In this document: piece after piece, positions 52,769 through 61,379 of the stretch | Position numbering within the stretch: the first letter of the stretch is position 1 | Layout of the letters: every line of letters starts with the position of its first letter | From: Deltaproteobacteria bacterium | GTDB taxonomy: Bacteria > Desulfobacterota > Desulfuromonadia > Desulfuromonadales > BM103 | Direction of reading: 5' to 3' | Length of the DNA stretch: 64,000 nt | Assembly: GCA_024279915.1 (NCBI GenBank) | Contig: JAJRRB010000021.1 | Coordinates: forward strand, 1 to 64,000 | Program-made: the position numbers and the translations under genes | Notes under the pieces: model-generated | What the model saw: the letters and a program-made list of their open reading frames with translations, nothing else | What the model was told of the DNA's origin: nothing | Databases searched by the model: none

Positions 52769-52800
52769 TTCTTTACGAAATAATTATTGATCTAAACAAA

Positions 52801-52835
52801 AAGGCCGTTCCCTAGTGGGGGCGGCCTTTTTTGTT
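52801..52835 (+). terminator. Intrinsic terminator after the ferritin-like gene
   Basis: The stem aaggccgttccc / gggggcggcctt (with G-T pairs), followed by a long T run. Confidence 0.9.
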
Positions 52836-52851
52836 TTTTTACTAACGACTC

Positions 52852-52976
52852 TAATGGCTAAGCAAAAATTCGTCCGACAAGGCGTAGTGCTTTTTCAGGG
52901 GTGAAGGCATACACGGTATGTCGAAGTCCTGAAAAAACGCTGCAACGCAGTAGGGCGGACTTTTTGCAACGCCATT
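52852..52976. repeat. 125-bp imperfect palindrome (type F)
   Basis: The outer arms taatggctaagcaaaaa and tttttgcaacgccattta pair with small gaps. Inside, gtgctttttcagg pairs with cctgaaaaaacgc, and the centre is gcatacacggtatgtc. The right end runs into the stop codon of the 48-residue gene at 52976. Same layout as type A but a different sequence. Confidence 0.75.
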
Positions 52977-53122
52977 TAGTTGAACATTTTAGCGCCGAGG
53001 TATGCCAGTGCTGGCCAGGCGATCAAGATGGCAGAGACAAAGGCGAATACGCCGAGGACGCTCATGATGGCAACAGTGTAGCTGGCTTTGACATTATTGA
53101 TGACGTTAGATGCGGTTTTCAT
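52976..53122 (-). CDS. 48-residue membrane protein (copy 2 of a tandem pair)
   Basis: Too short for the ORF track. It translates to MKTASNVINNVKASYTVAIM, then SVLGVFAFVSAILIAWPALA, ending YLGAKMFN. One long membrane helix is flanked by a positive N-terminus. AGGAGA lies six bases before the ATG. It shares most positions, including the motif ILIAWPALAY, with the upstream copy at 53183. Strong conservation between the copies, same length and good ribosome sites argue that both are real genes. Function unknown. Confidence 0.8.
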   Translation of the reverse strand: MKTASNVINNVKASYTVAIMSVLGVFAFVSAILIAWPALAYLGAKMFN

Positions 53123-53182
53123 GTCGATTCTCCTATAGTTTCTCTCACTCAACTGAGAGGGTTGGCTGTTGAAGGCAAGATC

Positions 53183-53329
53183 CTAGTTAAAAAGCTTCGA
53201 CCCAATATAGGCAAGAGCTGGCCAGGCGATCAGTACGGCTGAGATGAAAGCAAAGACACCGAGTGCGGCAATAACGATAACCAGGTAACTACTTTTTACA
53301 TTATCCATAAAGCGACTTTGAGTTTTCAT
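53183..53329 (-). CDS. 48-residue membrane protein (copy 1 of a tandem pair)
   Basis: Translates to MKTQSRFMDNVKSSYLVIVI, then AALGVFAFISAVLIAWPALA, ending YIGSKLFN. AGGAGG is seven bases ahead of the ATG and a TTGACA-N17-TAAAAC promoter candidate lies upstream. With the second copy 60 bp downstream it forms a two-gene unit. The conserved core is VKSSY, GVFAF, LIAWPALAYxGxKxFN. I do not recognise the family. Such small proteins often act as subunits or regulators of larger membrane complexes, but no partner is evident. Confidence 0.82.
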   Translation of the reverse strand: MKTQSRFMDNVKSSYLVIVIAALGVFAFISAVLIAWPALAYIGSKLFN

Positions 53330-53379
53330 AATGTCCTCCTGTCAATTTGTTGGTAAGTTGTTCCTCTTTCTTGATTAAA

Positions 53380-53408
53380 GTTTTAACATTAAGAGGATCT
53401 CATGTCAA
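53380..53408 (-). promoter_or_regulatory. Sigma70-type promoter candidate for the 48-residue protein genes
   Basis: On the minus strand: TTGACA, 17 nt, TAAAAC, about 50 bp before the first start codon. The region beyond it (53410-53590) is AT-rich and holds no supported gene. Confidence 0.5.
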
Positions 53409-53589
53409 CAATAAAATTAAAATAATTTCATTATCTATAATATTTTGATAACATGCTGCTTTGAAAGGTTTTTATGGAGGGTATTTTATAAAGGCAGGTG
53501 TTGATGAAAAGGGTTTATTAATCTTTATTTTGCTAATTCCTGATAATTGCGAACAAAGATCTAGCGAGCCAACAGGCGCGAGCAACCAT

Positions 53590-54272
53590 TTACAGCTTAA
53601 AATTGCGCCAGTCGACAGCATCATAGTCGGCCAAAAGCGCCAGAGCAATAAAGGTGTCAAGCTCCGTCCGCGAACACCCGGTTAGCTCTTTGGTAAAGAC
53701 CCGGATCAAATCGGCCTCTTGCATAAAGACCTCCCGAAAGCGCCAACGAAGTACCTGCTCCGGCAGAGCCAATGGATTACCAGCATGAAGAGTACAAACT
53801 GTGCCGTCAAAATTCTCCCCACTGATATCGATATTTGGCAGACCATGTAAACGACAGGTCAAAGGTCTGTTTGCATAGACTAAACAGTAACCGTTCTCAT
53901 CAAGAAGCGGGCAAGGTGTCTGGTCTTCTTCAGAAGTTGAGAGCCACTCTTCTTCAGGAAAAGAATTCAGGAGGTAGGGATTATGCAGACCTGGCCAGAG
54001 GCCACGAAGTTCTGATAAACGTGGCTGACAACGTTTGAGCACCTGGGCCTGGACATCTGGCGCCAACTTGGCAAATGCCACTTTCAACAACCATGCATCA
54101 AGTAAGGTAATATCAACAGGGCTCGGCAACAGGAACTGCAACCACCGCGACAGGACAGTTCAGAGCCACCGACCTGCAGGCAGGCCGCAAACCAGGCGTC
54201 TACTTCTTCGAGTAACTGACGATAAGTATTCACTGTCGAAGCAAGCATTTGCATAAACTGGGTAATTCTCAC
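53590..54272 (-). pseudogene. YkgJ-family cysteine-cluster protein, split by a frameshift
   Basis: The family's N-terminal metal motif is in one frame (SELSCRGGCSSCCR, ORF 54084-54272) and the rest in another (VDITLLDAWLLKV onward, with CPLLDENGYCLVY and NRPLTCRLHGLP). The frames meet near 54117-54127, where TGCCGAGCCCTGTTGAT lacks one base relative to an expected CCR-x-PVDITLLDAW. All conserved cysteines of the two halves are still present, so the break is recent or a sequencing error. Intact members bind metal, probably zinc or iron, and have no assigned reaction. The start is taken at GTG 54272, without a clear ribosome site. Confidence 0.82.
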
Positions 54273-54310
54273 ACAAGTGCAGGGATTTCTCTGGCAGTTT
54301 GGGTCGAAAC

Positions 54311-54344
54311 TTAATCAGGCCAGGCAGAAGCCGGGCCTGATTAA
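54311..54344 (-). terminator. Hairpin downstream of mshN
   Basis: A perfect 11-bp stem ttaatcaggcc / ggcctgattaa with a 12-nt loop, about 25 bp past the mshN stop. The tract after it is not T-rich. Confidence 0.6.
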
Positions 54345-54369
54345 AGGTAGAACTGTACTTATCACAAAA

Positions 54370-55713
54370 CTACTTGAGAGCACTCAGACGTTTCTTGGCG
54401 TACTGGCTCAAATCCAAACGTAACTTCTTCGATTTGAGAGCTCGCTGGTAACAAACAACAGCCTCTTCAGAAAGGTGCTGCCCTTCCAGAGCGCCACCAA
54501 GACCGACCCAGAAGGCTCCGGTCTGTGGCCAGGCAACCAGCAGGTTACGATACGTCTGGGCGGCAAGAAATGGCTCACCAAGACTCTGGTACAGGGAAGC
54601 CAGGACCACATGAGCCTCTGGATCTTCTTCGACGGTCGGCAAACCACCATTCAGCAGAACCTTAGTCGCCGCATCGTAATCACCTTGCTCCACCAGCAAC
54701 CGGGCATACCTTTTCTTGAATGAAATAAAATCGGGAGCTATCTCGAGTCCCTCAGCCAAAATAAACATCGCCTCGCCAGAGTTGCCTTGTTTACTTAAGA
54801 TTTCGACCAACAATTCTCTGGCTGGCAGATGACCTGAATAAAGTTCCAGAGCATGCTGCAAAGATCTTACTGCCAAGTTACTACGCTCTTGCGCTAGAGC
54901 CCACTTACCGTCGAGATAAGCCTCTTCTGCTCTACCATAGGGCGTCGTCGCTTGGGATTTGGACGGCCGGCCGACGATATTTTTAGAACCCATCTGAGTG
55001 TGGCTACGACTCAGGATTGCACCGGGCAAATCATCCGGATGTAAACGCTTTGGAGCTTTGGCGAGGGCCTTGGTCGGAGTCTGTGCTGAATGACGCCTTA
55101 CTGACCGTGGCTTTTGAGTCACGCGTGGAGCAGCAACGACCTTTTTCCCACTGGGCATCGTTGATCCGGAAGTTTTTTTAACAATAGCAGGTTTACTAAC
55201 AACAGGCGCAGGCTTGCTTGCAACAGGCGCAGGCTTGGCAGGTTTTATCTGCGCAGGCGACACCTTGACAGGGGAGGAATCTTTTGCTGCGACCGGTTTA
55301 CTCACAACTGGGGTCATCAGAGTTGAGCCAGACGGGGTTTGAACAATCGGGTCTGAAACGGCCTTGACTGGAGCAATTGGGGGTTCAGCCTCACGCTCCT
55401 CCATAGTCAGCAGATCCGTCTTTGCTGTAACAAGCAGAGTTTCCTCTGACTCTGCCAAATATTCGCTTGCAACAACCTGTTGAGCATCAGTCTGTTTCAC
55501 AACCGGCTCGAAACCAAACATCATATCTGACAAGACCCCGGCCAGCCACCAGACAAGGCAGAGCAGAACCAAAGCTGCGCCACCCAAAACCACCGGCAGA
55601 GGCAGATAGGGGATACGTTCCGCCATCTTGGGCCGCAAGACCTCCGGCTTCGCCTTTCCACCAGTTTTTTTCTGCTGCTGCAGATCACGCAGCATTTGAT
55701 TAATCAAACTCAT
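54370..55713 (-). CDS. mshN: MshN-like TPR protein of type IV (MSHA) pilus biogenesis
   Basis: A 447-residue inner-membrane protein. The N-terminus MSLINQMLRDLQQQ is characteristic of MshN. One membrane helix follows (about 36-60), then a long low-complexity Pro/Lys/Ala/Val region (SKPAPVASKPAPVVSKP type) spanning the periplasm, and a TPR domain from about 255 (AEEAYLDGKWALAQERSNLA and following repeats). It works with MshM and other MSHA/type IV pilus parts. It overlaps mshM by ATGA. The rest of an msh cluster is not in the window. Confidence 0.82.
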   Translation of the reverse strand: MSLINQMLRDLQQQKKTGGKAKPEVLRPKMAERIPYLPLPVVLGGAALVLLCLVWWLAGVLSDMMFGFEPVVKQTDAQQVVASEYLAESEETLLVTAKTDLLTMEEREAEPPIAPVKAVSDPIVQTPSGSTLMTPVVSKPVAAKDSSPVKVSPAQIKPAKPAPVASKPAPVVSKPAIVKKTSGSTMPSGKKVVAAPRVTQKPRSVRRHSAQTPTKALAKAPKRLHPDDLPGAILSRSHTQMGSKNIVGRPSKSQATTPYGRAEEAYLDGKWALAQERSNLAVRSLQHALELYSGHLPARELLVEILSKQGNSGEAMFILAEGLEIAPDFISFKKRYARLLVEQGDYDAATKVLLNGGLPTVEEDPEAHVVLASLYQSLGEPFLAAQTYRNLLVAWPQTGAFWVGLGGALEGQHLSEEAVVCYQRALKSKKLRLDLSQYAKKRLSALK

Positions 55714-56630
55714 TGCAATACGCTCCGCAGCAAGTAAATGACCAAAACAATTTCCAGCAGGGTAATGATACCGATGGTGACGTTGAACGATTTTCCAGCC
55801 AGAAGTGACCTGGAGAGTTGCGTTGCATCTTCGGTCTCACGACTAGCCACCTTTACCTGTGGCAGATCAACCACCATCTGACCTTGGCCATAAGCGACCA
55901 TCAGAGCTTTATGGCAAATGATGTTAACCAATCGTGGAATGCCGCGGCTCGAGCGGTAAACGGCATCCAGAGCCGTCGTTTCGAAGAGTGCGCCACCGTC
56001 ATGACCAGCCACCTTCAGACGGTAATTGACGTAACCGGTAACGGCTTCTCGATCCAAAGCAGGCAGATCATAACTGAAAGTTATGCGTTGACGCAGTTGA
56101 CGTAGATCGTTACTTTCGAGCATTTTGTTCAATTCTGGCTGGGCAAAGAGAACAATCTGTAGCAGCTTCTGTTTTTCCGTCTCCAGATTGCTGAACAAAC
56201 GCAGCGCTTCCAGAGTTTCTTGAGGCATGGCTTGCGCTTCGTCAATGCAAAGCACAGCCTTTTTGCCCTTCTTACACAGCACAACCAATTGCTCGGTAAT
56301 CCGTTTAACCAGATCATGCATAGTAGTGCCGCTGGGAATATGAAGTCCCAATTCTTCGGCAAAGGCTTGGTAAAGTTCAAAAGGTTTCAAGAGAGGATTA
56401 GGAAGATAGGCCGTCTGGAAATCGCCAGTCAACGCGACAATCAATTTGCGACAGAGAAGAGTTTTACCAGTCCCGACCTCACCGGTAATTTTGCTCAGAC
56501 CTTCGCCACTCTGCAAAGCAACCAGCAGAACATTCAAAGCCTGTTGATGACCGGTGTAATTATAAAAGTAATCGGGATCAGGCGTCAGCGAGAATGGAGC
56601 TTCCCGTAACTTGAAATGTTCCTGGTACAT
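55710..56630 (-). CDS. mshM: MshM/ExeA-like AAA ATPase
   Basis: A 306-residue ATPase of the ExeA/GspA family, linked to pilus and secretion assembly. It starts MYQEHFKLREAPFSLTPDP, a family signature, with Walker A GEVGTGKT, Walker B AVLCIDEAQ, a sensor region (SYDLPALDREAV) and a C-terminal membrane helix (IGIITLLEIVLVIYLL). The track start at 56663 adds eleven unsupported residues. It is translationally coupled to mshN, so the two likely form one energy-dependent assembly module. Confidence 0.88.
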   Translation of the reverse strand: MYQEHFKLREAPFSLTPDPDYFYNYTGHQQALNVLLVALQSGEGLSKITGEVGTGKTLLCRKLIVALTGDFQTAYLPNPLLKPFELYQAFAEELGLHIPSGTTMHDLVKRITEQLVVLCKKGKKAVLCIDEAQAMPQETLEALRLFSNLETEKQKLLQIVLFAQPELNKMLESNDLRQLRQRITFSYDLPALDREAVTGYVNYRLKVAGHDGGALFETTALDAVYRSSRGIPRLVNIICHKALMVAYGQGQMVVDLPQVKVASRETEDATQLSRSLLAGKSFNVTIGIITLLEIVLVIYLLRSVLQ

Positions 56631-56753
56631 TAACAGTGCCCCCCAAATCGACACGCTTGCCAATAACTAAACGCTGGGTATTATATAGGTTAAATTAAAA
56701 ATAAACCAAGAAATAACGACTACGATACAATCGCCAAAAGATAAGGAGGTTTT

Positions 56754-57074
56754 ATGACACTTACCGAACTTGCCACCAATGATGGCCAAGATAGCCGTCG
56801 TGCCTACGTTGCCGTCAATGGCACTATCTATGATGTTACCGACAGCCCCCTCTGGCAGAATGGATCACACCCTCCCAATCATCAAGCGGGTCAGGACCTG
56901 ACGGAGGAACTGAGCAAGGCACCACACGTCCGTGCAGTTATTGAACGATTCCCGGTGGTAGGGACTCTCGAAGCAGAGATGCCGGCACAAACACCCGGTG
57001 GCAGCGGCAAAAGGACTATCGGAATTATTGTTGTGGCAGCCATTATCGCCCTGGTGCTGCTTTTGATCCTGTAA
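56754..57074 (+). CDS. Tail-anchored cytochrome b5-like protein
   Basis: 106 residues: a cytochrome b5-type haem domain (YVAVNGTIYDVTDSPLWQNG, then SHPPNHQAGQDLTEEL with the haem-binding His) followed by a linker and a single C-terminal helix (TIGIIVVAAIIALVLLLIL), so the haem domain is tethered to the membrane by its tail. AAGGAGG lies ahead of the ATG. The electron partner is not in the window. It is divergent from the mshMN operon. Confidence 0.85.
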   Translation: MTLTELATNDGQDSRRAYVAVNGTIYDVTDSPLWQNGSHPPNHQAGQDLTEELSKAPHVRAVIERFPVVGTLEAEMPAQTPGGSGKRTIGIIVVAAIIALVLLLIL

Positions 57075-57180
57075 AAGATCCTGACCACAAGGTCAGGAGT
57101 ACATCAGGAATTCCAGAAAATCTTTCGTTACTCATTTTGACTGCTTGATTTTTCTGTCTCGCTCGGTTATCCTCCGCGCC

Positions 57181-57300
57181 ATGTTCCGTTGCGTAATTTT
57201 ATTAGTCAGCATCCTCTGGGCGTCTCTGCTGCTCCTTTCCTGGAGCGGCCCAACTGAGACATCTGCCCAGCCGACACCCGTTATTAATAACGTCTCCTGA
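57181..57300 (+). CDS. Possible 39-residue secreted or membrane micropeptide
   Basis: MFRCVILLVSILWASLLLLS, then WSGPTETSAQPTPVINNVS. It has a signal- or anchor-like helix and a short polar tail. No Shine-Dalgarno sequence is evident, and the stop codon falls inside the loop of a perfect hairpin. Recorded as doubtful. Confidence 0.3.
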   Translation: MFRCVILLVSILWASLLLLSWSGPTETSAQPTPVINNVS

Positions 57301-57319
57301 ACCATGAGACGTTATTAAT
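57283..57319. terminator. Perfect 14-bp inverted repeat
   Basis: The arms attaataacgtctc and gagacgttattaat enclose a 9-nt loop, between the b5 gene and the convergent radical SAM gene. A bidirectional terminator is the likeliest role, although the T-run after it is short. Confidence 0.6.
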
Positions 57320-57428
57320 TCCCTTATTGTGTCTCTACTCCTTTGTTGCATTTCTACTTATACTATGTCAGCCCCATAACGATCACCCTGTCGAGCACCA
57401 CGCCTGGCAAATTCTGCATCAATCGCAT

Positions 57429-58283
57429 TTAAAACCTCCCACTTTTGAGTGACCAGAGTGGAGCCAACAGTTGATCCCGTGGACCATCGCCAGTCAACCT
57501 ATGGATCAAGGTTGCGGGATGTAGTCGTTCCATAACATCGACCACCAGATCGACATACTCTTTTTTGTCTAACAATTGGATCTTATCCTCTGCATATAAG
57601 TTGCCGAGTGGTGTATCTCTCATGACATGCAGAAGGTGTAGCTTAACACCATCGACCTGCAACCCTGCCAGGACATCTGCCGTGGCCAACATGTCAGCAC
57701 GACTCTCCCCTGGCAAGCCAATAATCACATGGACACATACGCGCAAATCGCGCAACTTGGCCTGGTGGTAGGCCTTGCTGAAAGTTGCAAAATCGTGGCC
57801 GCGTTGCAGCCAGTCAAGGGTACGGTCATGGCTACTCTGCAACCCAAGCTCCAGCCAAAAATAGGTTCTTCGGTGATATTCACCGAGAAGTTCCAGAACT
57901 TCAGAAGGGACACAATCGGGCCTGGTACCAACCGCCAAACCAATGACATCATCAACAGCCAGGGCTTCGTCATAAAAATCCCGCAGCTGGTCTACCGGGG
58001 CCAAGGTATTGGAAAAAGGTTGAAAATAGGCTATGAATCGACCCGCTTTGTACTTGCGAGTCATGACTTCTTTGCCATGTTCCAGCTGCTCTGCGATACG
58101 CAACTGTCGTTCAATGCCGACCGATCCGGAACCTCCCGGATCACAAAAGAGGCAGCCCGCGCCTGTTCTGCCACCGTTGCGATTCGGGCAACCGAAGCCA
58201 GCGTCAACTGAGATTTTATGTACCTTGACACCGAAACGGTTCTTCAGATGCGCAGAAAAAAGGTTGTAAAGTTTCACCGACAT
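57429..58283 (-). CDS. Radical SAM protein, YhcC/TIGR01212 family
   Basis: About 284 residues. The N-terminus MSVKLYNLFSAHLKNRFGVKVHKI matches the family. A cysteine cluster GCPNRNGGRTGAGCLFC supplies the [4Fe-4S] ligands, and later VIGLAVGTRPDCVP, LELGLQSSHDRTL and HVIIGLPGESRADML are conserved radical SAM barrel strands. Reaction unknown; the family is related to enzymes acting on tRNA or other large substrates. Track start 58331 has no ribosome site either; 58283 is chosen by alignment to the usual family start. Confidence 0.85.
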   Translation of the reverse strand: MSVKLYNLFSAHLKNRFGVKVHKISVDAGFGCPNRNGGRTGAGCLFCDPGGSGSVGIERQLRIAEQLEHGKEVMTRKYKAGRFIAYFQPFSNTLAPVDQLRDFYDEALAVDDVIGLAVGTRPDCVPSEVLELLGEYHRRTYFWLELGLQSSHDRTLDWLQRGHDFATFSKAYHQAKLRDLRVCVHVIIGLPGESRADMLATADVLAGLQVDGVKLHLLHVMRDTPLGNLYAEDKIQLLDKKEYVDLVVDVMERLHPATLIHRLTGDGPRDQLLAPLWSLKSGRF

Positions 58284-58402
58284 GGCAGAACTATGACACT
58301 GCCGTAAATTCAGAGCAAGAGGCCAAACCATTTTCTGTGATTGCAGTCGTGCATCTGATTGGTATAATTAGGCTACTTCAAGCCCCATGTAAGGAGTAGA
58401 CC

Positions 58403-58753
58403 ATGGCACATCTGCTGGTCATTGATGATGAAGGTGACATCCGCCACCTTTACGCTGCCGAGTTGGAAGATGAAGGCCATACTGTTACAACCTGCGGCAA
58501 CCGCAAGGACGCTATGGGTCAACTGTGTCACCAGCGCTTTGATCTGATCATTCTCGACATACAACTTGGCCAGGAAAGCGGCTTGGAACTGCTGCAGCAG
58601 ATCGCTCGCGAACGTGAGAAAACACCGGTGGTGCTCTGCACTGCTTACAGCTGCTATAAGGATGACTTCTCATCCTGGCTGGCAGATGCATACGTCGTCA
58701 AAAGCTCCAACCTCGACGAGTTAAAAAACGAAGTGCGGCGAATTCTCGCATAA
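58403..58753 (+). CDS. Single-domain response regulator
   Basis: 116 residues, a receiver domain only. The acidic pocket is IDDEGD near 7-12, the phospho-Asp is D52 (LIILDIQLG), the Thr is in LCTAYS, and the Lys is in VVKSS. With no output domain, it probably passes a phosphate or binds a partner, as CheY- or Spo0F-like proteins do. GGAG lies ahead of the ATG. No kinase is adjacent; the guanylyltransferase gene follows after 55 bp. Confidence 0.9.
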   Translation: MAHLLVIDDEGDIRHLYAAELEDEGHTVTTCGNRKDAMGQLCHQRFDLIILDIQLGQESGLELLQQIAREREKTPVVLCTAYSCYKDDFSSWLADAYVVKSSNLDELKNEVRRILA

Positions 58754-58808
58754 TTCTGAATCTCTTCCGGATCCGTGGCCAAGCATCCGGACTTGCAAGG
58801 AGACTCCA

Positions 58809-61319
58809 TTGAAAGCGGTTATTATGGCGGGAGGCTTCGGGACCCGCATCCATCCACTAACAATCAGCATGCCCAAGCCGATGATCCCGTTGATCAATCG
58901 GCCGATCATGGAGCATATCGTCAACCTGCTGAAGCAGCATGGCATTACCGACCTGATCCTGTTGCTGTTTCATCAACCAGAAACGATCAAAAAATATTTT
59001 GGTGACGGCAGTGAATTCGGCGTCCACATCACCTACGTGACGCCACTGGAAGACTTCGGCACAGCCGGCGCTGTAAAAGCCGCAGCGCGTCATCTTAACG
59101 AACGGTTCATTATTATCAGTGGTGATTTGCTGACCGACTTTGACTTGTCACAGGCGCTTGCTTTTCATGAAGAGAAGCAAGCGCAAGCGACAATTACCCT
59201 GACATCCGTGACCGATCCTTTACAGTTCGGCGTTGTGATCACCGACAAGGCATCCCGCATTACCAAGTTTCTTGAGAAACCCGGTTGGGGAGAAGTCTTT
59301 TCTGACACCATCAACACCGGCATTTACATTTTGGAGCCTGAAGTCCTAGAGCTGATCCCGGACGGCGAGAATCGCGACTGGTCCAATGATGTATTTCCCA
59401 AAATGCTCGAGAGGAATGACGCTCTTTTCGGTTGCGACATGCAAGGTTACTGGGCCGACATCGGCAACCCTGAAGCGTATCTCGATGCCTGCCACGATAT
59501 CTGTCACGGTAAAGTTTCGGTCCAGATTGCTGAACCGCCATGCCCGGCAGGCAGTACGGTATTTATCGATCCTGGCGCCCTGGTGGACGACCAGGCCAAA
59601 CTCTCCGGCATGGTCGTTCTTGGCGACAACACCCGGATCCAGGGCAACGCCCGACTCATCAACTGCGTACTTGGACGTAACTGTCAGATTGAAGAGGGTG
59701 TTATTCTCGAAGAGGCTGTACTCTGGGACAACGTCTATATCAAAGCTGGCACCAGGGTCACTGGTGCTAATCTCGGCCACCGGGTTCGGGTTGGCCAGCG
59801 GGCGATTATTGAGACGGGTGCCGTGATCGCCGATGAGACCATGGTCGGTGATGAAGTCAACATTCGCCCAAACGTCAAGATCTGGCCACGCAAAGTCATC
59901 GAGAGCGGCTCGACAGTCTCCACCAATCTGATCTGGGGCGAGAAATGGCGCAAGAGCCTCTTTGAAGGTGCCGTGGTTCGCGGTCTGACCAATGTGGAGA
60001 TGACTCCTGAGTTTTCTGCCCGCCTCGGCGCAGCATACGGGTCGACTCTACCCAAGGACAGTTACATCCTGGCCGGTCGCGACGCCATCCGCTCATCGCG
60101 CATGCTCAAACGATCCTTTGTCGGCGGTCTGCTCTCCGCTGGCATCAACGTTCGTGATATCAAAATGATTTCTCTGCCGGTGCTCCGCTACAAACTGACA
60201 ACCTTCGGCGAGGTCGGCGGTATTCATTTCCGCCAGTCACCGGAAGATCTGGCCGCCACGGAAATCGTCTTCTTCGATGGTGACGGCAACGAAATGCCCT
60301 CGGCAGCGGTCAAGAGCATAGAACGCATTTACTTCAAAGAGAACTTTCGACGCGCCCATCATTCAGAGCCTGGAGGAATCGAGGAGCTACCGCACATCTA
60401 CGATTTCTACCGAGAAGGATTTCTGCGTAATCTCGATGATGTCTTATTGAAAAAAACCGCCCCAAAAGTGGTTCTTGATCTTAATCATTCACCTGCGGCC
60501 GATCTCCTGCCAGACCTGTTGACGGACCTCGGCTTCGAAATCACGGAGCTAAATTCCCACGTCCATGAAAAAGCGTTGAACATGAACGCCGACGAACTCG
60601 ATATCGCTCTGGACCGCTTAAGCCGCATTGTCAAAACCCTTGAGGCAGACGCTGGGTTCTGGATTGGACCTTCGGGTGAAAAAATCCGTCTGGTCAGTGG
60701 CAGTGGCCGGATTTTCTCCAGTCGCGAAGCACTCAGCACATTAACCGTCCTGGTTTGTGAAGCAGAGCAAGAAGGTTGCCTGGTAATGCCTGTTGCTGCC
60801 CCTCAAGCAGTAGACACCCTGGCAAAAGCGGGCGGTCAAACCGTGCAGCGTACCCGTTCCGATGGGTACTCGCTGGTTGAAGCGGCGCGTAGTCGTCAGG
60901 TCCGCTTTGTCGCTTCCATGGACGACCGTTACGGTTTCCCAAGATTTCAACCACATTTCGACGGTCTTTTCTCGGCGGCCAAGATCATGGAACTCACGGC
61001 CAGGGCAGAGCTATCTCTGGATCAGGCCTTCTCCAAACTGCCTCAACACACCTATCATCACCTGCAACTGCCCTGCCCCCGGGAGAGCAAAGGTGGATTG
61101 ATGCGCCGCATGAGCGAAGATTCCGTTGACCAACAGGCCTCTTTTACCGATGGTGTACGCATTGACACTGACCGGGGCTGGGTCCTGGTTCTGCCTGACC
61201 AACATCGGCCAATCGCCCACATCTACATAGAAGCTATCGAGCAGGTTGACGCCGACTCCCTGCGAGACCTCTACCAGAAAAAAGTTTCCGGCTGGCTTCA
61301 GGAGTTGACAGATAGCTGA
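58809..61319 (+). CDS. Sugar-phosphate nucleotidyltransferase fused to phosphomannomutase-like domain
   Basis: 836 residues in three parts. About 1-235 is a nucleotidyltransferase (MKAVIMAGGFGTRIHPLT, KPMIPLINRPIMEH, ISGDLLTDFD, FLEKP, NTGIYI). About 245-375 is a left-handed beta-helix of hexapeptide repeats. About 385-836 resembles phosphomannomutase/phosphoglucomutase, but where the catalytic TASHNP should be it has GGIHFRQSPED, so the phosphoserine is missing and mutase activity is doubtful. Annotated in relatives as mannose-1-phosphate guanylyltransferase; the true substrate is not proven. It starts with TTG, seven bases after AAGGAG; no ATG upstream fits. The amylase-family gene follows. 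Confidence 0.88.
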   Translation: MKAVIMAGGFGTRIHPLTISMPKPMIPLINRPIMEHIVNLLKQHGITDLILLLFHQPETIKKYFGDGSEFGVHITYVTPLEDFGTAGAVKAAARHLNERFIIISGDLLTDFDLSQALAFHEEKQAQATITLTSVTDPLQFGVVITDKASRITKFLEKPGWGEVFSDTINTGIYILEPEVLELIPDGENRDWSNDVFPKMLERNDALFGCDMQGYWADIGNPEAYLDACHDICHGKVSVQIAEPPCPAGSTVFIDPGALVDDQAKLSGMVVLGDNTRIQGNARLINCVLGRNCQIEEGVILEEAVLWDNVYIKAGTRVTGANLGHRVRVGQRAIIETGAVIADETMVGDEVNIRPNVKIWPRKVIESGSTVSTNLIWGEKWRKSLFEGAVVRGLTNVEMTPEFSARLGAAYGSTLPKDSYILAGRDAIRSSRMLKRSFVGGLLSAGINVRDIKMISLPVLRYKLTTFGEVGGIHFRQSPEDLAATEIVFFDGDGNEMPSAAVKSIERIYFKENFRRAHHSEPGGIEELPHIYDFYREGFLRNLDDVLLKKTAPKVVLDLNHSPAADLLPDLLTDLGFEITELNSHVHEKALNMNADELDIALDRLSRIVKTLEADAGFWIGPSGEKIRLVSGSGRIFSSREALSTLTVLVCEAEQEGCLVMPVAAPQAVDTLAKAGGQTVQRTRSDGYSLVEAARSRQVRFVASMDDRYGFPRFQPHFDGLFSAAKIMELTARAELSLDQAFSKLPQHTYHHLQLPCPRESKGGLMRRMSEDSVDQQASFTDGVRIDTDRGWVLVLPDQHRPIAHIYIEAIEQVDADSLRDLYQKKVSGWLQELTDS

Positions 61320-61379
61320 TATTTATGAATCAATCCAAACCATTCAATCCCTGACAATACCAACGGAGCATGAGCCAAG

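Noticed and set aside
53461-53685. 74-residue plus-strand ORF
   Set aside because: Overlaps the real YkgJ reading frame at its 3' part and is low-complexity in the AT-rich gap; no supporting features.
55710-56663. MASVSIWGALL extension of MshM
   Set aside because: Family proteins begin at MYQEHF-type sequence. The extension lies in the upstream spacer.
58283-58331. Longer N-terminus for the radical SAM protein
   Set aside because: The extra 16 residues have no ribosome site and do not resemble the start of family members.
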